Shown in pieces: positions 1-8,442 of a stretch of DNA of 64,000 nucleotides. The DNA lies in the NCBI RefSeq assembly GCF_026016445.1, contig NZ_CP096147.1, positions 718,501-782,500 on the forward strand, given 5' to 3'. The notes beneath the pieces were generated by a model. It did no database searches. It saw nothing but the letters and a program-made list of their open reading frames with translations, and had not been told where the DNA came from. Numbering within the stretch: the stretch's first letter is position 1; each line of letters starts with the position of its first letter. Source of the DNA: Cognatishimia activa (GTDB taxonomy: Bacteria > Pseudomonadota > Alphaproteobacteria > Rhodobacterales > Rhodobacteraceae). A program made the translations under genes and the position numbers.

Positions 1-359
1 AGCGTGCAGGTTGGTCTGTCGACTATGTTCGTGAGAGCGAAGTGGAGCATATCGGGTCGGTGTCGACAGGTATGAAGACTTGGGAACGCATACCGAAGTT
101 CTGGCTCGACTCTCGCCTACATTATTTTGTGTCAAACCACGGCGCAGGCTATGCATTTCTCGCGACACTCGCGCATTTGCTTGGCGGCTCGATCGCGCGG
201 CTGCGTTTTGCGCTGCAAGGTAAATCCATGGGTGAGCCAAAATATTTCCTCATTGATATGGCACAACATGCTTTGAAAGCCGCCCTGACAGGCATGTTGA
301 AGCGGCCTAGAAAAGTTAATTTTCCTAGGGGTTTATTGCCCTTGGATGGAGCAAAGTGA
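1..359 (+). CDS. Glycosyltransferase family 2, C-terminal part (gene starts before the window)
   Basis: The reading frame is open from the first bases of the window and stops at 357-359, so only the last ~118 residues are present. The segment with KFWLDSRLHYF, NHG and a hydrophobic stretch ALLGG-like (FLATLAHLLGGSIARL) followed by a Phe-Leu-Ile-Asp helix is typical of the C-terminal tail of rhamnosyltransferase-like GT2 enzymes of polysaccharide loci. The catalytic GT-A domain lies upstream and cannot be seen. The stop overlaps the start of the NRPS gene, so the two are probably translationally coupled. The role is inferred from family resemblance and from the polysaccharide genes that follow. 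Confidence 0.7.
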   Translation, partial: RAGWSVDYVRESEVEHIGSVSTGMKTWERIPKFWLDSRLHYFVSNHGAGYAFLATLAHLLGGSIARLRFALQGKSMGEPKYFLIDMAQHALKAALTGMLKRPRKVNFPRGLLPLDGAK

Positions 360-3300
360 TGAGTTTGGACCAAGCTGCAGCAATGGAACGCCAATCGGCC
401 GTGATGATCGGAAACGAGTCGCTTCTGATCCAATGTGCAACGCTGTGGCAGCAGTCTGGACATGAAATAGCCACGATTGTCACCCGAAACGCAGAGATAG
501 CGCGTTGGGCGAAAGATGCGGGTGTGAACGTCGTACAACACGCGGGTACGCTTGCTGATGTTGAACTTTCAAGCGGGTTTGACTGGCTGCTTAGCATCGC
601 AAATTTGCAGATCGTTCCAGACGCTCATCTTGCCTTGGCCAAGAAAGGTGCGGTCAACTTCCACGATGGGCCTTTGCCAGCATATGCAGGGCTAAACGCG
701 CCGGTTTGGGCTCGGCTGAACGGAGAGGCCACTCATGGTATCACCTGGCACATGATCGAAGGCGCTGTGGATGAGGGCGATATCCTTGTGCAACGTGATT
801 TCGCAATCACGGAAAAAGACACAGCGCTGACTCTGAACACCAAGTGTTTTGAAGCCGCCATTGAAAGCTTCCCGGATGTGATCGCAGCACTGGAAGCTTC
901 CACGCTGCCGAGCGTTCCTCAAAATCTCTCACACCGGTCATATTTTGGTCTGGTCGATCGGCCAGATGCCGGGGGACGGCTGGATTTCACAAAGACACAA
1001 ACAGAGCTGATCGCACTGGTTCGAGCCTTGGATCATGGTGGTTATTTCAACCCGCTATCCGCCCCTAAGGTGATGATTGATCAGGACATTTATCTGGTCA
1101 CTGATATTGCAGCCTCTCCGGCAAAAGGCGAAAATGGCGAAGTACTGGCTTTGGATGATGACGGGTTGCTTGTAAGTTGTGCAGATGGCGCTGTGCAACT
1201 GAAGGGCCTCACAGATCAATCTGGTCGCCCGACTGATCTGAGCACAGCGGTGGTAGGGCAGCGTTTGGCTGCAAGCCGGAATAGTGAAACCATCAATAAA
1301 GCCCTGTCTCAGGTCGCCCGTTTTGAATCCTTCTGGCGCGAAAAGCTCTCTGAATTCGTTCCAATGCGTTTGCCTTTTATCTGTGTTTCTGAGGAGCCGG
1401 CGAATTGGCAAACTGCCAAACTCTCGGTTCCCGTGAACTTGAGCGAGCGGCAGATTCAGGCAGCCGCTATGATCTTCGCGCAAGCATCCGGTGCTGAAGA
1501 GGGCACTGGTATTGCCTATCGCAATGAGGGGCAGACGTCTTCAGCCGGCTATCTGTCGGACTGGGTGCCTGTATCCGCTGGTCTGGATGGAAAGGTTTCG
1601 ATCTCTGAGGCGGTCAGCATCGTCTCGCAGGTCATTGATAAAGCAGAGGAAATGGACGGCTTTGCGCTTGATCTCGTTGCGCGTGCGCCGGATATTCAAG
1701 CTTTCGATACGCCGGAGCTGGCGATCGTTACAGATCCTGATGCCGGGCCTCTTTTGGGAGCGGCGATCAATGTCATGATCAACGGTGGCAGTGCGCGCCT
1801 GCGCTATGATGAAAACCGGTTGACACGGCAGCATGCCGAATTCTTGGCCGCGCGTCTTGAGAAGGTGCTGAACGCCTTTGAAAACGACGCACCTCGCATC
1901 GCTGAGATCAATGTTCTGCCAGATGCAGAGCGTCAGTTGCTCTTGACGGGCTGGCTTGGAGAAGAGATCGACATTGATCCGAAAGCCACTGTTCATAAGG
2001 CCATCAGCGCTCAGGCAGCGCGGACGCCAGATGAGACCGCGATTGTCTTTGAACATGACGCATTGAGCTATGCTGAGCTCGATCAGCGGTCTAACCAATG
2101 CGCGCAGCTCCTAATAAGTCGAGGCGTAAGAGCTGGGGACATCGTTGGTGTGCACTGCCGCAGATCGCTCGACCTCGTGGTGGCCTGCCTTGCTGTGATG
2201 AAGGCGGGTGCGGCCTATCTGCCGCTGGACCCAGGGTTCCCGGCAGATCGTATTGCGATCTATCTGGAAGATAGTGCAGCGAAGTTTGTGGTTTCGCAGA
2301 CAGCCATTGCAGGTGAGCTGCCAAATTCTGATGCTAATGTACTGCTCATCGACTCCGATCCAGCTCTCGTCGATGCTTCGACCGACTCCCTAAATGCAGA
2401 TGTCGCAGGCAATGACCTCGCCTATTTGATTTTCACCTCCGGCTCTACCGGTCGCCCAAAGGGGGTCATGGTTGAACATGGCAATGTAATCAATTTCTTT
2501 GCGGGCATGGATACGCGCGTGACGTCCGAGGGGCCAGCCACCTGGCTCGCGGTCACAAGCCTGTCGTTTGATATCTCTGTTCTTGAGCTTTTCTACACCC
2601 TGTCTCGTGGCCATAAGGTGGTGATCTCTGGTGACGAGAGTGCAACGCAGATTTCAGATGGTCCCATTGGCTCCGACGGGCAGGGGATGGACTTTAGCCT
2701 CTACTATTGGGGCAACGATGATGGCGCAGGGCGCGGGAAATACCGGCTGCTGTTGGAGGGCGCGCAGTTTGCCGATGAGAACGGTTTTTGCGCCGTCTGG
2801 ACGCCAGAGCGTCACTTCCATGCCTTTGGCGGCCCATATCCAAATCCATCTGTAACCGGTGCTGCCGTTGCCGGTGCAACGAAGAATATTGGTGTGAGGG
2901 CTGGCAGCTGTGTCGCACCGCTACATCACACGGCTCGCATTGCCGAAGAATGGGCGGTGATTGACAATCTTACAGACGGCAAAGCCGGGCTAGCGATTGC
3001 CAGTGGCTGGCAGCCGGATGATTTCGTGCTGCGCCCTGAAAACACGCCCCCCGCAAACAAGCCCGCAATGTTTGAACAAATCAAAGATCTGCGCAAACTC
3101 TGGCGTGGGGAAGCCGTGGAGTTTCCTCGTGCAGACGGCACGCCACATGCAGTGGTCACGCAACCACGTCCGATGTCAAAAGAGTTAGACGTCTGGGTGA
3201 CGACTGCCGGTAACCCTGAGACCTGGAAAGAAGCCGGGCGCAGTGGCGCACATGTTCTGACCCACCTTCTGGGGCAAAGCGTTGATGAAGTCGCTGAAAA

Positions 3301-5023
3301 AATTAAGCTCTATCGGTCAGCTTTGAAGGACGCGGGTTATCGCCCTGATGATTTCAAAGTCACCCTGATGCTGCACACTTTTGTTGGCGATGATCGTGAA
3401 ACCGTTCGCGAAATTGCGCGGGAGCCCATGAAAGACTACCTGCGCTCTGCGGCTGGATTGATTAAGCAATACGCCTGGGCCTTCCCGGCCTTCAAGAAGC
3501 CAGAAGGTGTGAACAACCCTTTTGAGCTCGATCTCGGCAGCCTCAACGAAGACGAGTTGGAAGGCATTCTAGAGTTTGCCTTCCTGCGGTACTTCGAGGA
3601 TTCAGGTCTCTTTGGCACGGTGGATGATTGCCTTCAGCGGGTCGAAGAATTGAAGCGGATTGGCGTGACCGAGGTTGCATGCCTGATCGACTACGGCATC
3701 GATACCGATGTTGTATTGGAGGGCTTGCGCCCACTTGCAGAGGTTGTGAAAGCCACCAAGGGTGGTGAGGCTGTGTCGGCAGATGATGTATCCATCGCGG
3801 GCCAGATCATTCGCCATAAAGTCACGCATATGCAGTGTACGCCTTCTATGGCGCGTCTGCTGACCATGAGTGACGAAGCCTCCACCGCTCTGCGTCAGGT
3901 GAAGCGCCTGTATTTGGGTGGCGAAGCATTGCCAGGTTCTTTGGTTGCGCAACTGGCACAGCTGACCGATGCCGATGTCACTAATATGTATGGTCCGACA
4001 GAGACAACCATTTGGTCCTCAACAGGGGCGGTATCTGCGCGGGAAACGACTGCGAATATTGGTCAACCCATTGCGAATACATCACTTTATGTGGTCGATA
4101 ATGCAATGAAGCCAGTTCCATTTGGCGTTCCAGGAGAGCTGTTGATCGGCGGCGCGGGTGTTACTCGTGGTTATTGGAAGCGCGATGATCTGACGTCGGA
4201 TCGATTTGTCGACGATCCCTTCAGTGGTGGTGGAAAGCTCTACCGGACAGGTGATCTGGTACAGCGCCGATTTGATGGTGCATTAGATTTTATAGGCCGG
4301 GCGGATCATCAGGTGAAGCTGCGCGGCTACCGCATTGAACTTGGCGAAATCGAAAGTCGACTGGAAGATCTGCCAAACGTATCCCAAGCCGTTGTTATCA
4401 CACGCGAAGATACGCCGGGGGATATTCGTTTGGTCGCCTATACACAGGGTTCCGCAACGGAGACGCAGATGCGCGATCAGCTGAATGCGCATGTCCCGTC
4501 ATATATGGTTCCAAGTCACTTTGTTCGACTAGAGGTCTTCCCTCTGACCCCCAACAAGAAAGTAGATCGCAAGGCTCTGCCGAAACCGCAGAAAAAAACC
4601 GCTGCCCCTCAACCTGTCGTGGCGGCTGTTGAAGCTTCAGATGGCTCGCCGGTTGCACAGCAGATCGCAGAGCTTTGGTCACGCATCTTGGGTGTTCAAT
4701 CCGTGGCGCCAGGTGACAACTTTTTTGATCTGGGTGGTCATAGCCTCCTTGCAGTACAGGCCCATCGGGAAATCCGCGACCAGCTGGGTTTCAAGGGCGT
4801 GTCCATCACTGATATCTTCCGCTTCCCAACCTTAGGTGGGATCGCGGGGCGCATTGAAACTCTGGTTGGGGCTCAGCAACCGAAAACCATATCTGAAGTG
4901 CCAGCAGAAGCGGAAGCACCCAAAACGCAACCCGAAGTTCAAACCGAGGGTGCCTCTAGTCGCCAAGACGCGATGGCCAAGCGCCGCGCGATGCGCGCCC
5001 GCCGTCGGGAGAAACAATCATGA
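359..5023 (+). CDS. Single-module NRPS: formyltransferase / degenerate C / adenylation domain with embedded luciferase-like monooxygenase / carrier protein
   Basis: This 1554-residue protein starts at ATG 359 (a GTG at 356 is the alternative). Residues ~1-300 resemble Fmt/ArnA formyltransferases, with the catalytic Asn100, His102 (NFHDGPLP) and Asp141 (DEGDIL) all present. Residues ~310-530 look like the C-terminal half of a condensation domain, and no HHxxxDG motif is present. The adenylation domain begins near 541: A3 (FTSGSTGRPKG) ~690, A4 (FDISVLELF) ~737, A5 (NMYGPTETT) ~1210, A7 (YRTGDLV) ~1295, A8 (RGYRIELGEIE) ~1325, A10 (NKKVDRKALP) ~1398. Between A4 and A5, residues ~777-1130 are an FMN-dependent luciferase-like monooxygenase of the MupA/Atu3671 type. 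A carrier domain follows, with Ser in GGHSL near 1461, then a basic tail. There is no thioesterase. I infer activation of one amino acid, its oxidation by the embedded enzyme, formylation of the amine, and transfer of the product, perhaps to a sugar of the neighbouring polysaccharide. Confidence 0.9.
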   Translation: MSLDQAAAMERQSAVMIGNESLLIQCATLWQQSGHEIATIVTRNAEIARWAKDAGVNVVQHAGTLADVELSSGFDWLLSIANLQIVPDAHLALAKKGAVNFHDGPLPAYAGLNAPVWARLNGEATHGITWHMIEGAVDEGDILVQRDFAITEKDTALTLNTKCFEAAIESFPDVIAALEASTLPSVPQNLSHRSYFGLVDRPDAGGRLDFTKTQTELIALVRALDHGGYFNPLSAPKVMIDQDIYLVTDIAASPAKGENGEVLALDDDGLLVSCADGAVQLKGLTDQSGRPTDLSTAVVGQRLAASRNSETINKALSQVARFESFWREKLSEFVPMRLPFICVSEEPANWQTAKLSVPVNLSERQIQAAAMIFAQASGAEEGTGIAYRNEGQTSSAGYLSDWVPVSAGLDGKVSISEAVSIVSQVIDKAEEMDGFALDLVARAPDIQAFDTPELAIVTDPDAGPLLGAAINVMINGGSARLRYDENRLTRQHAEFLAARLEKVLNAFENDAPRIAEINVLPDAERQLLLTGWLGEEIDIDPKATVHKAISAQAARTPDETAIVFEHDALSYAELDQRSNQCAQLLISRGVRAGDIVGVHCRRSLDLVVACLAVMKAGAAYLPLDPGFPADRIAIYLEDSAAKFVVSQTAIAGELPNSDANVLLIDSDPALVDASTDSLNADVAGNDLAYLIFTSGSTGRPKGVMVEHGNVINFFAGMDTRVTSEGPATWLAVTSLSFDISVLELFYTLSRGHKVVISGDESATQISDGPIGSDGQGMDFSLYYWGNDDGAGRGKYRLLLEGAQFADENGFCAVWTPERHFHAFGGPYPNPSVTGAAVAGATKNIGVRAGSCVAPLHHTARIAEEWAVIDNLTDGKAGLAIASGWQPDDFVLRPENTPPANKPAMFEQIKDLRKLWRGEAVEFPRADGTPHAVVTQPRPMSKELDVWVTTAGNPETWKEAGRSGAHVLTHLLGQSVDEVAEKIKLYRSALKDAGYRPDDFKVTLMLHTFVGDDRETVREIAREPMKDYLRSAAGLIKQYAWAFPAFKKPEGVNNPFELDLGSLNEDELEGILEFAFLRYFEDSGLFGTVDDCLQRVEELKRIGVTEVACLIDYGIDTDVVLEGLRPLAEVVKATKGGEAVSADDVSIAGQIIRHKVTHMQCTPSMARLLTMSDEASTALRQVKRLYLGGEALPGSLVAQLAQLTDADVTNMYGPTETTIWSSTGAVSARETTANIGQPIANTSLYVVDNAMKPVPFGVPGELLIGGAGVTRGYWKRDDLTSDRFVDDPFSGGGKLYRTGDLVQRRFDGALDFIGRADHQVKLRGYRIELGEIESRLEDLPNVSQAVVITREDTPGDIRLVAYTQGSATETQMRDQLNAHVPSYMVPSHFVRLEVFPLTPNKKVDRKALPKPQKKTAAPQPVVAAVEASDGSPVAQQIAELWSRILGVQSVAPGDNFFDLGGHSLLAVQAHREIRDQLGFKGVSITDIFRFPTLGGIAGRIETLVGAQQPKTISEVPAEAEAPKTQPEVQTEGASSRQDAMAKRRAMRARRREKQS

Positions 5024-5745
5024 GCAGTCTTATTCGTCGCCTTTCCATGCTTGAAATGTCCGCGCGAACATTGGTGCCCGCCGGGGTCGCTGTGTCGGTT
5101 ACGGATGCCAAAGGGGAGGCTGAACCACTATGGCCTGCCGAAGAAAGCGCAATTCAAAACGCCACGCCCGCACGTCAAACGGAATTTGCAGCTGGTCGCA
5201 TGGCGGCGCGCCGTGCGCTTCTGGCTCTGGGCCGTGCTCCTTCTGCGATTCCGGTCGGGGAGGATCGCGCACCCGTATGGCCACGCGCCGTCGTTGGAAG
5301 CATTGCGCATGATGCTAAGGCGTGTATCGCAGTGGTTGGGGAGCGAGAGCGCTTTAAAGCGCTTGGTATTGATATTGAACCGGCACTGCCGCTCGAGGCT
5401 GAGATTTTCAGTGAAATCTGTCGCCCTGAGGAATTGGCTTGGCTGCGCCAGCTGCCTTTTGAAACGCGTGGCCTCGTCGCCCGCCGTTTCTTCAGTGCAA
5501 AGGAAGCCATCTATAAGTGCCAGTACGCGGTGAGCCGCACGATGTTTGATTTCCACGCCTTGTCCGTGGTCTTTGACAAACAGGGTCGGTTCGATGCACG
5601 CCTAATGCTGGATGTAAATGGCTTCTCAAAAGGTACGATTTTCAGCGGCTTGACCACAAAGGCCGGTGAGCAAATCCTGAGTATCTGCCATATTGCCGAA
5701 GGGCATGAATTTGGCAGCGATTATCCAAATTCGGTCATCGGATAA
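5020..5745 (+). CDS. 4'-phosphopantetheinyl transferase (Sfp/EntD type)
   Basis: The enzyme moves phosphopantetheine from CoA to a carrier-domain serine. The 241 residues carry the family signature: the N-terminal pattern GRMAARRALLALG, the CoA-contacting GSIAHD, the Mg-binding GIDIEP near residue 120, and FSAKEAIYK near 165. The start overlaps the NRPS stop by four bases (ATGA), which indicates coupled translation. The obvious substrate is the carrier domain of that NRPS. A co-located transferase suggests the module is activated locally rather than by the fatty-acid AcpS. Confidence 0.92.
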   Translation: MSSLIRRLSMLEMSARTLVPAGVAVSVTDAKGEAEPLWPAEESAIQNATPARQTEFAAGRMAARRALLALGRAPSAIPVGEDRAPVWPRAVVGSIAHDAKACIAVVGERERFKALGIDIEPALPLEAEIFSEICRPEELAWLRQLPFETRGLVARRFFSAKEAIYKCQYAVSRTMFDFHALSVVFDKQGRFDARLMLDVNGFSKGTIFSGLTTKAGEQILSICHIAEGHEFGSDYPNSVIG

Positions 5746-5821
5746 ACACATTACAGTGGCATAGCCTGTATCAAGAGCAAGAAATGCGCCATAAATTGCG
5801 CGTGAATTAGAGGCACTTGAG

Positions 5822-7096
5822 ATGAACGGGCTATCAACGCTTGATGAGATTTTTGGCGCATTTTTGCGCCACATTGTGCTGTTGGCGCTGATTTTGGCGG
5901 CGGGTGTGGCTGCGTCTTTGTTCTATGCAGTAAGCTTGCCGCGTGAATATGAATCCTCTGCTGTCATCCAGATCGAACAGTCACAAGTAGAAGCCTCTAC
6001 ATTTGGAAGTGCGTCGGCCGCGAATGCGCGCACGCTGCAACAGCTTCAGATCATAGAACAACGTGTGATGTCTCGCGATAATCTGTTGGCTATCATTGAC
6101 CAAGAAAACCTGTTTTCCGAAGTCCCTAACATGACCGAGGCACAAAAGGTCACCGCATTGCGCCTAGCTGCACGTGTGGTGCGCGTAAGCGACCCTGCTT
6201 TGGCCTGGCGCCCTGATGTCATTCCCACGGCTTTGAATATCACTGTGCGTTTAGGGGATCCTGAGGTGGCAGCACGTGTTGCCAACACGCTGGTGAGCAA
6301 CGTCTTGGATCAGAACCGGAGCCGCCGCGAAGCTCAGGCAACTGAAACGCTTGCGTTTTTTGAAAGCGAAGAGGCCCGGCTTGGACAAGATATAGCGGCG
6401 CTCGAGACCCGGATTGCGGCATTCAAGCGCGAAAACGTAGACAGTTTGAACGCGGGGTTGAGCTCTCAGCGAGATCAGCTCACCACTCTGCGCCAAGATC
6501 GATTGGCGATTGAGCGAGAGATCATTGATCTGAACACCGGCAATCGCGGCACAAGAAATACACTGGTCGCCAATAGCTTAGCTCAGTTGAGAGAGCAGGC
6601 GGCTCTTTTGGATTTGCAGATAGCGCGAGCTTCGGAGCGGATCCAAAATGCGCCAGACATTGAACGCGAACTCAGTGCTTTGGAGCGCGAGCTTCAAAAA
6701 CTGACGGATCAGTATCAGGTGATTACGCGCAATCAGGCCGAAGCTGAAATGAGCCTGATGCTGCAGGCCAGCCGTCAGGGTGAAAGCTTCCGTATTTTGG
6801 AAGGGGCGGTTCCGCCAGAACACCCTATTGCTCCAAACAGAAAGCGCATTGCGCTTTTGGGCTCGATCCTGGCAGCAATGGCAGGTGTGGTGATTGTTTT
6901 GTTCCTCGAGTTGCGCAATCCGATCATTCGCACTGAAACCCAGTTGGAGAGACATCTTGGATTGCGCGCCGTGGCCGTCATTCCAAATGTGCATGTTGCC
7001 CGTGAGCGTACCTGGCGGCGCATTTTCTGGACGATTGGTATTCTGGTTTTTGCCATCGCATTCTTCGCTGTGGCGGCGATCGTCTCTATCCGCTGA
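5822..7096 (+). CDS. Polysaccharide chain-length determinant / GumC-like Wzz protein
   Basis: This 424-residue inner-membrane protein has a transmembrane segment near residues 17-37 and a second near 400-420, flanking a long periplasmic part. Heptad-rich helices between ~170 and 320 (for example REAQATETLAFFESEEARL) predict a coiled coil. A PPEHPIAPNRKRI stretch just before the second membrane segment is the Pro-rich signature of Wzz/PCP proteins. It lacks a fused kinase domain, which fits a separate CpsD-like protein at 16409. It is expected to set polymer length and to connect polymerisation with export. A hairpin terminator follows at once. Confidence 0.9.
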   Translation: MNGLSTLDEIFGAFLRHIVLLALILAAGVAASLFYAVSLPREYESSAVIQIEQSQVEASTFGSASAANARTLQQLQIIEQRVMSRDNLLAIIDQENLFSEVPNMTEAQKVTALRLAARVVRVSDPALAWRPDVIPTALNITVRLGDPEVAARVANTLVSNVLDQNRSRREAQATETLAFFESEEARLGQDIAALETRIAAFKRENVDSLNAGLSSQRDQLTTLRQDRLAIEREIIDLNTGNRGTRNTLVANSLAQLREQAALLDLQIARASERIQNAPDIERELSALERELQKLTDQYQVITRNQAEAEMSLMLQASRQGESFRILEGAVPPEHPIAPNRKRIALLGSILAAMAGVVIVLFLELRNPIIRTETQLERHLGLRAVAVIPNVHVARERTWRRIFWTIGILVFAIAFFAVAAIVSIR

Positions 7097-7116
7097 TACT
7101 CCCGGTTTATCCTTCA

Positions 7117-7146
7117 AAGAGGCATCCATTTGGGTGCCTTTTTTTC
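7117..7146 (+). terminator. Rho-independent terminator after the Wzz gene
   Basis: An 8-bp stem (AGGCATCC at 7120-7127 with GGGTGCCT at 7132-7139, one G-U pair) with a four-base loop runs straight into seven T residues. It closes the NRPS-PPTase-Wzz transcription unit. Confidence 0.85.
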
Positions 7147-7514
7147 GTCAGAATTACCTAAGTCGGCGAATCAAATTCAACTGATGAAGGAATATGCGCG
7201 TTAAAGAGTCGTGAACTGGAATAAATTTCCGCTACACGTCTGAATTGATTGGGTTTTGGAAACACTGATTGGCCTGTCAGCGGAAACAAAAATTCGATTA
7301 TTAATGGATTGGCTAATTTTAAGAGACGATCAATGTCTGAATTGCCTCCAATTATGCAGAAAATATGCCAAAATTTTGCCTATCTCTTTAAAAAGTCAAT
7401 AAATACAATGTATTAAACCTATGCGTGTATTGCAAATTTGTGGACGATTTTCGCCTTATTTGATAAGTTTTCGATGAAAGTTGGGTCTACTGGATAGCCA
7501 CACAACGAAATGTC

Positions 7515-7610
7515 AGAGTTTTGCCTTGGCTGAGCTTCAGCCTATCGGGGGCAACGATTAGCAAAACTCTCATTGATCTGAACCTCAGATCAAATCGCCG
7601 ATTTTCGGCG
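7515..7610 (+). promoter_or_regulatory. Structured leader upstream of the ExoY-type gene (candidate cis-acting RNA)
   Basis: The stretch 7147-7651 is a ~505-base AT-rich gap without a gene. Its last part is highly structured. A perfect 10-bp stem joins 7515-7524 (AGAGTTTTGC) and 7561-7570. It encloses a perfect 6-bp hairpin at 7528-7542 and a small 4-bp hairpin at 7544-7558 with loop GGGGCAA, giving a three-way junction. Two more perfect hairpins follow: 9 bp at 7573-7593 (loop ACC) and 6 bp at 7596-7610 (loop TTT). The gene's ribosome site (GAGGAAG, near 7641) is 30 bases on. This may be a 5' UTR element or protein-binding sites; I do not recognise a known riboswitch class. Confidence 0.5.
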
Positions 7611-7651
7611 GATGTTTCCTTGCGGTCTGCTATCCGAACAGAGGAAGTGGG

Positions 7652-8317
7652 ATGGCATACTTTGAACGGCGCAATTATGCGCCTGTGCAGCTTGCAGACA
7701 GTCCGGCCCCCGGTCTGTACCGCGCATTCGCTAAGCGTATTTTCGATCTTTTGATCGTTGCGCTTTTGGCGATACCAACGTTGATCGTTGTGGTTGTCAC
7801 AGCGGTGATGGTCGCAATGGATGGCAAGTCGCCATTCTACACGCAAAAACGTGTGGGACGCGGCGGACGAGAGTTCTCGATCATCAAACTTCGTAGCATG
7901 GTTCAGGATGCTGATGCTCTGTTGACAGAGTACCTCAGCAAGAACCCTGAAGCGCGTGAAGAATGGGACGAAAAGCAAAAGCTTCGCCACGATCCGCGCA
8001 TCACCAAGGTCGGTCATTTCATTCGTAAAACTTCGCTGGATGAACTGCCGCAGCTTTGGAACGTGATGATGGGGGATATGTCGCTTGTTGGCCCACGCCC
8101 TATGCTGCCTTGCCAGCAAGAAATCTACCCAGGCCGCGCCTGCTATAATATGCGCCCAGGTATTACCGGTCTTTGGCAAGTTTCGGAACGGAATGAAGCC
8201 AGCTTCAAGCAGCGGGCCTTTTACGATAACCAATATCATGAAGAGTTGAGCTTTGGGGCTGATCTCGCTGTCATGGCTAAAACGGTAACGGTGGTGCTTC
8301 GAGCCAACGGTCACTGA
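7652..8317 (+). CDS. Undecaprenyl-phosphate sugar phosphotransferase (ExoY/WbaP catalytic type)
   Basis: The protein starts repeat-unit synthesis by moving a sugar-1-phosphate to undecaprenyl phosphate at the inner membrane. The 221 residues have one hydrophobic segment near 28-52 and then the conserved cytoplasmic domain: KLRSM near 87, DELPQLWNVMMGDMSLVGPRP near 131-150, and PGITGLWQVS near 170. The length matches the short ExoY class (about 220 residues) rather than full WbaP. A strong terminator follows and a long structured leader precedes, so the gene seems to be its own transcription unit. The sugar cannot be told from sequence; galactose or glucose are the usual cases. Confidence 0.92.
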   Translation: MAYFERRNYAPVQLADSPAPGLYRAFAKRIFDLLIVALLAIPTLIVVVVTAVMVAMDGKSPFYTQKRVGRGGREFSIIKLRSMVQDADALLTEYLSKNPEAREEWDEKQKLRHDPRITKVGHFIRKTSLDELPQLWNVMMGDMSLVGPRPMLPCQQEIYPGRACYNMRPGITGLWQVSERNEASFKQRAFYDNQYHEELSFGADLAVMAKTVTVVLRANGH

Positions 8318-8337
8318 CATTCGGCGCAACAGTTTAG

Positions 8338-8368
8338 AAAGCACGCCACAAAAATGGCGTGCTTTTTT
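8338..8368 (+). terminator. Rho-independent terminator after the ExoY-type gene
   Basis: A 10-bp perfect stem (AAGCACGCCA from 8339, loop CAAAAA, TGGCGTGCTT) ends in six T residues at 8363-8368. Confidence 0.92.
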
Positions 8369-8442
8369 GCTTTATTTGACGTCTTTCTCCTGCAGAGTCA
8401 GGATGAATTCAGCCCTTTGGCGTTAACGCAAAGACAAATCAG

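Noticed and set aside
7487..8344. A 285-codon minus-strand frame over the ExoY-type gene and its leader
   Set aside because: The plus-strand enzyme carries all conserved motifs; the minus frame has no start signal and no domain.
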